A program made the position numbers and the translations under genes. A DNA stretch of 15,324 nucleotides from assembly GCA_031279715.1 (NCBI GenBank), contig JAITHY010000029.1:1-15324 (forward strand), given 5' to 3'. The notes under the pieces were generated by a model. The model searched no databases, was not told the origin of the DNA, and worked only from the letters and a program-made list of their open reading frames with translations. Shown one piece after another: positions 8,297 to 14,509 of the stretch. Numbering within the stretch: the stretch's first letter is position 1; each line of letters starts with the position of its first letter. The DNA comes from Verrucomicrobiales bacterium. GTDB lineage: Bacteria; Verrucomicrobiota; Verrucomicrobiia; Methylacidiphilales; JAAUTS01.

Positions 8297-8436
8297 GACA
8301 TCATAACCTTTGACACTATGAGGGGACTGCAATAGCTTCACTGCCACGATGATTGATTACCTTGCAGACTTGACAGCCGTGCATAATCGACAATTGGACA
8401 AGGCTCTCTTCGTAAGATTTTCACTCTTTCCCTCTT
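8297..8436. other. Gap between GH38 and the hairpin array, nothing assigned
   Basis: I see no convincing gene or terminator. TTGACA at 8370-8375 and CATAAT at 8382-8387 resemble promoter elements but are too close together to pair. A short plus-strand frame from 8349 runs into the array with low-complexity translation and no ribosome site, so it is not called. Confidence 0.5.
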
Positions 8437-8642
8437 GGGGGGACAACGTCTCCCCCAGTGGGGGAGAGCCTCTCCCCCTCGCGGGGACAACCACTCCCCC
8501 TGGGGGAGACAAGCTCTCCCCCAGGCGGGGACAACCACTCCCCCTATGGGGGACAAGCACTCCCCCTCGCGGGGACAACTTCTCCCCCCGTGGGGGACAA
8601 GCACTCCCCCGGTGGGGGAGAACCGCTCCCCCCGTGGGGGAG
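8437..8642. repeat. Array of about nine G5/C5 inverted-repeat units, roughly 22 bp apart
   Basis: Runs of four to six G start at 8437, 8460, 8483, 8502, 8527, 8548, 8571, 8592, 8614 and 8636. Each of the first nine is followed by a C run (8452, 8474, 8496, 8518, 8540, 8562, 8584, 8606, 8628). A typical unit is GGGGGACAAGCACTCCCCC plus 1-4 variable bases. Every C run can pair with the G run before it (loop near CAAGCAC) or after it, e.g. CTCCCCCAGTGGGGGAG. Within-unit changes preserve pairing: 8460-8478 reads GGGGGAGAGCCTCTCCCCC, a perfect 9-bp-arm palindrome. The array ends 34 bp before the start codon at 8677, so it probably lies in that gene's upstream or leader region. Its function is unknown to me. 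Confidence 0.85.
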
Positions 8643-8676
8643 TCTGCACACCAAACAACCAATCCAAGGAGATATT

Positions 8677-9423
8677 ATGCCAAACAAGAAAACGTCTGAT
8701 TACTACATCCCCGCCTACATGGGCACCACCTACTCGAACCTCATCCAGTGGTGCAACACCTTCTTCCAGGAAGCCCCGCCCTACCTCGCCAACCTGAACA
8801 TCAACGCCATGGACTTCGACGTCGCCACGGGCGGCTTCGAGACCTTCCGCATCTTGTTCACCTGCCGCAACAACGTCAACACTTACAGCAAGGAATTGAC
8901 ACAGGAATTGCATGACCTGATGTTCAAGTCGGGGGAACCCGTCATCATCGCCACCACCGTCCCGGGCCTCACCCCCGCCACCGCTTACAACGGACTCGGC
9001 GGCTTCATCGTCAGAATCAACAACTGGTGGGTGCACAACATCCAGACCAGCCCCGCCTACACCGTCGAAATCGGCAAGCTGCTCGGCTTCATCCACGCCT
9101 CCGGCAGCGCGCCGGACTTGCTCAGCCTCAGCCCCGACGCTGTCGCCAAGTTCACCGGCGGCGCGGTGGTGCTGCACGGTCATTTGCCCAAGCCGGCGAA
9201 ATACTGGCACCTGCTCGTTGACCGCGGCCACGGCAAAGTGGAACTCGCCCTCATCGCCGGCGCGAAGTTCACCGACCACCACCCGCTGCCCGACAAGCCG
9301 GCCGCGTGGACGTACACGGTGGAGTTGCGCGACAAAGACCAATACGCCATCGGCAAAGTCAGCGTGGTAAGCGTCACCGTCTGGCACGGCGCCGCCGACC
9401 AAGGGCCGGAGGCGGGAGCGTAA
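8677..9423 (+). CDS. Unrecognised protein with extreme codon bias, downstream of the hairpin array
   Basis: The 248-residue product starts MPNKKTSDYYIPAYMG. The start is set by a strong AAGGAG five bases upstream; an in-frame ATG at 8458 would add 73 low-complexity residues encoded by the array and is rejected. No signal peptide, membrane segment or catalytic motif is seen. The N-terminal part (about 1-90) seems helical. The C-terminal part (about 130-240) has alternating beta patterns (AVVLHGHLP, GKVELALIAGAKF, WTYTVELRD) like one or two Ig/Fn3-type domains. By recollection only, this resembles abundant 200-250-residue hypothetical proteins of Verrucomicrobia and Bacteroidota. All Ile, Asn, Phe and Tyr codons end in C, unlike the neighbours, which suggests very high expression. 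It has one GTCAGCG, near its end. The next gene begins one base after its stop. Confidence 0.85.
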   Translation: MPNKKTSDYYIPAYMGTTYSNLIQWCNTFFQEAPPYLANLNINAMDFDVATGGFETFRILFTCRNNVNTYSKELTQELHDLMFKSGEPVIIATTVPGLTPATAYNGLGGFIVRINNWWVHNIQTSPAYTVEIGKLLGFIHASGSAPDLLSLSPDAVAKFTGGAVVLHGHLPKPAKYWHLLVDRGHGKVELALIAGAKFTDHHPLPDKPAAWTYTVELRDKDQYAIGKVSVVSVTVWHGAADQGPEAGA

Positions 9424-9424
9424 T

Positions 9425-10339
9425 ATGAAACCAACAATGTTAATCAAACGGGTCGCGCTGTTAGTGACAGTCACCTTGCTGGGCGCTTGGACGGCGGCGG
9501 CGCAGCAAACTTATGAAGTGACCATTGACAAGCCGGAGCGTTATGGCAACGCGGCGAAAGGCTCCTCGGTTTCCACCTTCCGCCTGTGGGTGCCGGAAGG
9601 GAAGACGCCGGAGTATATCCTGCTCTTCCTCTCCTACAACGGGCGAGACGACTCCATCGGCGATGCCGAGGATATTCCCAATCGCGAGTTTGCCCGACAG
9701 CACAATGTTGCGTTGCTGACGTGCCGCTGCGAACGCAAGGACGGCGGCGCCGGTTTCGACCAAATAGACCAGTGGGCGGGCAAGCTGATATTGGACGCGG
9801 TGAAAAAGCTGGCAGCGGCGGCGGGACGGCCTGACTTGGCGCAAGCGCCGCTGCTGGTGATGGGTTACGGCAGTCCGCAAGTGGTGAGCGGTCTCCTCGG
9901 TTGGAAAAACGACCGCGTCGTCGCCGCGACTTCCAACACCGGCATCAAGTTCGGCGCTCACGGCAATGAGAACGGGCCGGACAACGCCTACAAAACGCCG
10001 TTCCTGATTTATGAGAACGAAACGCCGACCAATCTGGGCGTGTGGAACGACATGTTTGAAAAGTTCAACACCGCCCGCAAGCGCGGCGCGTTGTGGTGCG
10101 TGGCTCCCAAATATACGGGCAACCAAGATTGCACGGTGCTCAGCCGCGAGTTCTTTGCCAGCGTAATCGCGTGGCGCAAAGCGGGGGCCGGCGACGGCTG
10201 GCTCGGCAACTGGCAGGACAAGGGCATCGCCCCCAAAGGCGGCAGACCGGCGAACGCGAGGGACACGGTCTGGCTGCCGGACGAGAATTTCGCCCGCGCG
10301 TGGCAACGGTTTGTCAATGAGAAGAACGAGAAGAAATGA
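9425..10339 (+). CDS. Secreted protein resembling an alpha/beta hydrolase, possibly catalytically degenerate
   Basis: The 304-residue product has a signal peptide (about residues 1-26, ending TAAA before QQTYEV). The order that follows fits an alpha/beta hydrolase of the PHB-depolymerase/dienelactone-hydrolase type: a beta strand (YILLFLSYNGRDD), a strand with LLTCRCER, then LLVMGYGSPQVVSGLLGW at the position of the nucleophile elbow. There the usual G-x-S-x-G reads Gly147-Tyr-Gly-Ser-Pro, with Gly at the expected nucleophile site and Ser150 one position late. Near the C-terminus, where a catalytic His would be expected, I read KYTGNQDC with no His. It may therefore bind rather than cleave. 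GGGAG lies six bases before the ATG, and the previous stop is one base away, so it is cotranscribed. The fold is an inference from pattern and could be wrong. Confidence 0.7.
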   Translation: MKPTMLIKRVALLVTVTLLGAWTAAAQQTYEVTIDKPERYGNAAKGSSVSTFRLWVPEGKTPEYILLFLSYNGRDDSIGDAEDIPNREFARQHNVALLTCRCERKDGGAGFDQIDQWAGKLILDAVKKLAAAAGRPDLAQAPLLVMGYGSPQVVSGLLGWKNDRVVAATSNTGIKFGAHGNENGPDNAYKTPFLIYENETPTNLGVWNDMFEKFNTARKRGALWCVAPKYTGNQDCTVLSREFFASVIAWRKAGAGDGWLGNWQDKGIAPKGGRPANARDTVWLPDENFARAWQRFVNEKNEKK

Positions 10340-10404
10340 GTTTGGAACGCCGCCCGCTTTTTCCTTTTGTCTTTGCCGCCGTTTGCGATAAAGTTTTCCC
10401 CGCT

Positions 10405-12474
10405 ATGAAAATGTTATTGCGCGGTTTCTTGCTGGCGGTGAGTTTTGGCTTGATCGGCGCGGTGTCAGCGATGGACTTGGCGCCCTTCGCCGGCGCCCGC
10501 CCGGCGCCGCAGGAAGATGTGACCGTCAGCGGCTCGTTGGTCGGAGTGTGGCGCGCCACGGAGAAGGACAAAAATCTCGTGTGCAAAGGCTCGCGGGAGT
10601 TTCGCGCGGGGCTGGACGGCGCGGTGTTTCTGGAGGTCACTTATTTGGACAAAGGCTACGGGCGGCTCGGCGTGCAGTTCAAGGGCGGGGACAACAAGCT
10701 GTCGCGTCCCGACAAGTACACGAACATCACGCTGACTGACTCCGGAAAATGGGTGACGGCTTTCCTGCGTTTGAATGCGCCGGTGGTGCGGGAAGTACAG
10801 CTCGGCATGGAACGCAACAAGGACAATACGCTGACAGTGAGCAAAATCACGCTGCATGACACGCCGTTTAAAGACGGACATTTCGAATATTTACTGAAAG
10901 AGGACTGGCGGCGGCCTTACGACGGACCGTCAGCGGTGAAGTTTGACAATCAGACCATGAGGGGGAAAATCATGGTCGGCTATCAGGGCTGGTTCCGCAC
11001 GCCGAACGACCCGTATGACCGCGGCTGGTTTCACTGGGGCAATATTCCCAAGGGTGAGTTTACCGTGGACATGTGGCCGGAAATCAAAGATTACCCGCCC
11101 TCGGCGCTGGAGAAAGCGTGCGATGTAAAATTGCTCAGCGGAAAACCGGCGTATTTGTTTTCCTCCGCGTGGCCGGAGGTGGCGCGGACGCATTTCAAAT
11201 GGATGCGCGAGAACAACATCGACGGCGCTTTTGTGCAGCGTTTTCTAACCGACGGAATGTATTCGGAGAATAAAAAACACCCCGAATGGATTATGGGCAA
11301 CGTCCGCGCCGCCGCCAATCGCGAGGGGCGGATTTGGGCGGTGGAGTACGACGTCAGCGGCTACCGTGATGACAAATTGCTGGAGGGCATCACCCGCGAC
11401 TGGAAGTGGTTTGTTGACGAGTTTGGTTTAAAAAAAGACCCCAGCTACGCGCGTGAGGGGGGCAGGCTGGTGGTGTTCATCTGGGGCATGCCGTTTGACA
11501 ACCGCAAAATTTCCGTGGAGACCGCCAACGCTGTGGTTGACTGGTTCAAAAACGACCCGCAGTATGGCAGCAATTACGTCATCGGAGGCATCCCTGGCAA
11601 CTGGCGCAACATGAGCGACGAGTGGAAGGAGCACTTCAAAAGATTCGACGCCCTGCTTTGCTGGATGTCGCAGAAATACGCGGAAGATTTGGCGGATTTC
11701 AAGGCATGGGGCGTCGACTACTGGCCGCACGTCAAGCCGGGCTTTTCGTGGGCGAACTTGAAACACATTCCCACTGGCTCGCAGCAGGCGTTCACCCCCC
11801 GGCGCGGCGGCGCGGCGCTGGAGGAACAAATCGACAAGGCGGTGGCGGCGGGCGGTGACCGTTTTTTTGTCGGGATGTTTGACGAGTATGACGAGAGCAC
11901 CGCGATTATGCCGATGAGTGACGATGCCCCGCCGACTCCGCGCCGCCCCGGTGTGGTGGCAAAATTTTTCCCAAACCCGAATTTCCGCGATGAAAGCCCC
12001 AACTTGTCACTGCGCTCGCAGGTTGACTTGGAATTTGGCGGCGAGCCATTCAAGAATATTCCGGCGGAAAACTTTTCAGTGCGCTGGGAAGGCACGCTGA
12101 TACCGCCGCATGACGGCAAATACCAGCTCAGCTTGGAAGGCGTGGCGGGGGACAAGGCGGCATTGTGGATTGACGACAAGCGGGTGGTGGAAATCAAGGC
12201 GCTCGCGGCGGGCGGCAACAAGCTCGCGCAACTGGACTTGAAGCAGGACCAGCCGGTGATTTTCCGGCTGGACTACGCGCATCTCACCGGCGGCGGGCGG
12301 CTGCGCTTGTTGTGGGACATCGGTTTCGGCTTGGAGCCGCTGCCGGAGACGGTTTACGTGGACGCTTGGGGACGCTTCCTCACCAATGAGGGACAACCCT
12401 CAAATTGGTGGATGAAATTGTCCGGCGACGCGAAGGAAAAAATGAAGAATAATCCAACGATAGAAAAACACTGA
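10405..12474 (+). CDS. Secreted GH99/GH71-like glycoside hydrolase with C-terminal PA14 domain
   Basis: From ATG 10405 the product has 689 residues: a signal peptide (MKMLLRGFLLAVSFGLIGAV, cut after VSA), a beta-sandwich (about 30-155), the barrel (about 175-505) and a PA14 domain (about 517-660; SVRWEGTLIPPHDGKYQLSL). The barrel begins MVGYQGWF and shows WFHWG, DGAFVQRF, VFIWGMPFD and DYWPHVKPGFSW. FDEYDEST holds Glu494 and Glu497, spaced like the paired catalytic Glu of GH99. GH99 enzymes cut internal alpha-mannosidic bonds, while many relatives have unknown substrates, so mannan activity is only suggested. An in-frame ATG at 10336 overlaps the previous stop (ATGA) and would add 23 residues before the signal peptide. 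I prefer 10405, but coupling leaves the earlier start possible. The SGNH gene follows after 2 bp. Confidence 0.85.
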   Translation: MKMLLRGFLLAVSFGLIGAVSAMDLAPFAGARPAPQEDVTVSGSLVGVWRATEKDKNLVCKGSREFRAGLDGAVFLEVTYLDKGYGRLGVQFKGGDNKLSRPDKYTNITLTDSGKWVTAFLRLNAPVVREVQLGMERNKDNTLTVSKITLHDTPFKDGHFEYLLKEDWRRPYDGPSAVKFDNQTMRGKIMVGYQGWFRTPNDPYDRGWFHWGNIPKGEFTVDMWPEIKDYPPSALEKACDVKLLSGKPAYLFSSAWPEVARTHFKWMRENNIDGAFVQRFLTDGMYSENKKHPEWIMGNVRAAANREGRIWAVEYDVSGYRDDKLLEGITRDWKWFVDEFGLKKDPSYAREGGRLVVFIWGMPFDNRKISVETANAVVDWFKNDPQYGSNYVIGGIPGNWRNMSDEWKEHFKRFDALLCWMSQKYAEDLADFKAWGVDYWPHVKPGFSWANLKHIPTGSQQAFTPRRGGAALEEQIDKAVAAGGDRFFVGMFDEYDESTAIMPMSDDAPPTPRRPGVVAKFFPNPNFRDESPNLSLRSQVDLEFGGEPFKNIPAENFSVRWEGTLIPPHDGKYQLSLEGVAGDKAALWIDDKRVVEIKALAAGGNKLAQLDLKQDQPVIFRLDYAHLTGGGRLRLLWDIGFGLEPLPETVYVDAWGRFLTNEGQPSNWWMKLSGDAKEKMKNNPTIEKH

Positions 12475-12476
12475 CC

Positions 12477-13205
12477 ATGAAAAAGACGCTGACGGGGCTT
12501 AAATTGCTCCTGCTGACACTGCCGCTGACGGCGGCGGAAACGATTTACCAAGACCCGGTTCCGGCGGGCGCCAACCGCGCCGCCGTCGCCGCGCCGCGCA
12601 ACGACTGGTACCGCGACGTGCAAAACAAATTCACCAAATACGGCGGCAAGCCCGCTGACATTGTGTTCGAGGGCGACTCGATCACCAACCGCTGGGAAGG
12701 CGCCGGTCGCGAGATGTGGAAAAAACATTTCGAGGGACGCGCTGCCGATTTTGGCATCGAAGGCGACCGTGTGGAAAACGCCTTGTGGCGGCTAAGCAAG
12801 GGACAGGTGGACGGCATCAACCCGAAAATCATCGTCATCATGCTCGGCACCAACAACACCTACTTCAACAGCGCCGAGGAAATCGCCGGCGGTCTGAAAC
12901 TGCTCGTCGCCGAATATCAAAAACGCTGTCCGCTCGCCCGTGTTATTTTGATGGGCATCTTTCCGCGCGGCAAAGACGCCGCTGACAAAGGCCGCGTAAA
13001 AGTCGCCGCAATCAACGACATCATCAAGGGCTACGCTGACAATGACAAAGTGTTTTTCGTGGACATCGGCGACAAATTCATCACCGCTGACGGTGACCTT
13101 GAGTCGGAGGTTTTTCCCGGTTCCGACACGGTGCATCCGTCCGAAAAAGGCTACGAAATTTGGACCGAGGCTATCCTGCCTATCATCAACAAATACGCGC
13201 CGTGA
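12477..13205 (+). CDS. Secreted SGNH/GDSL hydrolase (acetylhydrolase type)
   Basis: The 242-residue product has a short signal peptide (about residues 1-20). Block I is FEGDSITNRW with nucleophile Ser68, block II is GIEGDRVENALWRL (Gly96), block III is LGTNN (Gly124, Asn126), and block V is DTVHPSEKGYEIW (Asp217, His220). The spacing and wording match the platelet-activating-factor-acetylhydrolase-like branch, common next to glycosidase genes, where it probably deacylates glycans. Unlike the esterase at 4281-5117 it lacks a PEP-CTERM tail, so the two should be localised differently. It begins 2 bp after the GH99-like stop with no separate ribosome site, so it is translationally coupled. Four of its five Ala-Asp pairs are encoded GCT GAC, part of the window-wide word bias. 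Confidence 0.9.
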   Translation: MKKTLTGLKLLLLTLPLTAAETIYQDPVPAGANRAAVAAPRNDWYRDVQNKFTKYGGKPADIVFEGDSITNRWEGAGREMWKKHFEGRAADFGIEGDRVENALWRLSKGQVDGINPKIIVIMLGTNNTYFNSAEEIAGGLKLLVAEYQKRCPLARVILMGIFPRGKDAADKGRVKVAAINDIIKGYADNDKVFFVDIGDKFITADGDLESEVFPGSDTVHPSEKGYEIWTEAILPIINKYAP

Positions 13206-13236
13206 CCTGCGTTACATCGTTCGGTCACCATCAGCG

Positions 13237-13575
13237 ATGGTTTTGGGCGGGCGCACTTACACCGTTCAAATCATCAACTGGGCCAGAGACGGCGGGCAGG
13301 TTAGCGTCAACCTCAACAGCGCGGGTGGCAACACCGGAACGTTGCATAAGGGATCCGGGGCCGGAACTCCCGGACAAATCATCACCGGGGAATTCACCGC
13401 GTTGACCACCTCGCAGGATTTCACTTGGGCGGGCGCCACTGGCGCGGCGTTTACGGTGATGGGCGCGATTTCAGTGCTGGACATCACGGCGGCCATTCCC
13501 GAACCGTCCGCCTTGGAATTGCCGGGCCTCGGCGTGTGTCTCGCGGCGATTATTCTGTTCATCCGGCGGCGCGCC
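13237..13575 (+). pseudogene. Remnant of a PEP-CTERM protein, decayed at both ends
   Basis: The frame reads TYTVQIINWARDGGQ, NSAGGNTGTL, ITGEFTALTTSQDFTW, GAAFTVMGAISVLDIT and then IPEPSALELPGLG, a hydrophobic span and FIRRR. This is the end of the last beta domain of a typical PEP-CTERM surface protein plus its sorting signal. No signal peptide or N-terminal half precedes it; the frame appears only 32 bp after the SGNH stop. The normal stop after the arginine cluster is also missing: the frame stays open to 13833, inside the tRNA gene. I read it as a deletion remnant. The ATG at 13237 is simply the first in-frame Met of the conserved part. Confidence 0.7.
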
Positions 13576-13686
13576 ATCCTGCCACGCTGCCACGCGCGTG
13601 ATGGCGGCGGCGCGGGCGGCGGTGTGCAAATTAATCCACGATCTTTTTTTGTTGACGCTTTTGGAAAACCAGTAAGAATGTGTGTT

Positions 13687-13719
13687 TTCGCGGAAGGAAA
13701 TGCCGCGAACGTTCTTTTT
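13687..13719 (+). terminator. Probable rho-independent terminator upstream of tRNA-Val
   Basis: TTCGCGG (13687-13693) and CCGCGAA (13703-13709) form a seven-pair stem around a nine-base loop, followed by CGTTCTTTTT. It is well placed to stop read-through from the 8677-13205 gene group and the PEP-CTERM remnant before the tRNA. The T-tract starts a few bases after the stem, so strength is uncertain. Confidence 0.55.
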
Positions 13720-13823
13720 CAGCTTGGTTATTTTCATGTCAAGAAATGTTCACATTTTTTGTTCACACCTTTTCAAAAGTGCAAACACGAGCATAGCCGA
13801 GTTAAAGAGAGCGTCAACATTTC

Positions 13824-13898
13824 GCAGCCTTAGCTCAGTGGTAGAGCATCACCTTGACACGGTGGGGGTCAGAGGTTCAAGCCCTCTAGGCTGCACCA
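13824..13898 (+). tRNA. tRNA-Val (anticodon GAC), CCA encoded
   Basis: A complete cloverleaf is visible: acceptor GCAGCCT/AGGCTGC, D stem GCTC/GAGC with loop AGTGGTA, anticodon stem TCACC/GGTGG with loop TTGACAC (anticodon GAC at 13856-13858), variable loop GGGTC, T stem AGAGG/CCTCT with loop TTCAAGC, discriminator A and encoded CCA. The first anticodon-stem pair is T-G. It reads the valine codons GTC and GTT. The glycosylase gene begins 11 bp after the CCA, so the two are probably on one transcript and separated by tRNA 3' processing. Confidence 0.97.
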
Positions 13899-13909
13899 GT
13901 TTTTCCATC

Positions 13910-14509
13910 ATGAAAATCACCGGGCTTTACCAACAACTGATGGCTTGCAACAAGTGTCCGCTGATGTTCAAGCCCGTCGTCTCGGGACGTCCGGTGATGA
14001 GCAGCGTGATGTTGATTGGCCAGGCGCCGGGGGTCAAGGAGCCGCTGTTGATGAGACCGTTCGCGTGGACGGCGGGGAAGACGATGTTCAAATGGTTTCA
14101 ACAGGCCTGGGGCGTGGATGAGGAAACATTTCGGTCTCGCGCGTACATGGCGGCGGTGTGCCGTTGTTATCCGGGAAAAAATCCGAGGGGCGGCGACCGC
14201 GTGCCCGCTGACAATGAGATTGCGAACTGTCGCGCGTGGTTGTCAGCGGAGTTCAAAATTTTGCAGCCGCGCCTCGTGCTGGCGGTGGGCAAGCTGGCAA
14301 TTCGGCAATTTGTTGAGTTTGAGAAATTGAATGAGGTGGTCGGGCGCGTCATCAGCGTGGAGAAATTCGGGCAACAACTGGATGTTGTGCCGTTTCCGCA
14401 TCCGTCGGGCGCCTCGACGTGGCACCGCATGGAGCCGGGGAAAACGTTGTTGCAACAGGCGCTGGCGCTCACGGCGCGGCATCCGGCGTTTATCAAAACA
14501 TTCGCATGA
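13910..14509 (+). CDS. Uracil-DNA glycosylase, family 4-like (4Fe-4S)
   Basis: The 199-residue product is a DNA-repair glycosylase that removes uracil arising from cytosine deamination. An N-terminal CNKCP pair, a middle AVCRCYPGKNP segment and DNEIANCRAWL supply the four cysteines expected for the iron-sulfur cluster. The first active-site motif is GQAPGVKE (GEAPG in typical family 4), and the second is PFPHPSGAS with the conserved His-Pro-Ser. Gln in place of Glu in motif 1 is a mild departure, so a sister UDG family is possible. The start at 13910 was chosen because a longer in-frame ORF would cross the tRNA. There is no Shine-Dalgarno. The stop overlaps the next start as ATGA. It carries two GTCAGCG-type words. 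Confidence 0.88.
   Translation: MKITGLYQQLMACNKCPLMFKPVVSGRPVMSSVMLIGQAPGVKEPLLMRPFAWTAGKTMFKWFQQAWGVDEETFRSRAYMAAVCRCYPGKNPRGGDRVPADNEIANCRAWLSAEFKILQPRLVLAVGKLAIRQFVEFEKLNEVVGRVISVEKFGQQLDVVPFPHPSGASTWHRMEPGKTLLQQALALTARHPAFIKTFA

Noticed and set aside
8437..8642. Possible CRISPR array
   Set aside because: The conserved core is only about 19 bp, the intervals are 1-4 bases rather than unique 30-40-bp spacers, and no cas gene is near.
8458..8676. N-terminal extension of the 8677 gene encoded by the G/C array
   Set aside because: The array is open in several frames on both strands because of its composition, the translation is low complexity, and AAGGAG fixes the start at 8677.
13824..13898. 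tRNA-Val as an integration site for a mobile element
   Set aside because: No integrase, no duplicated tRNA 3' end and no mobility genes are visible; flanking genes look chromosomal.
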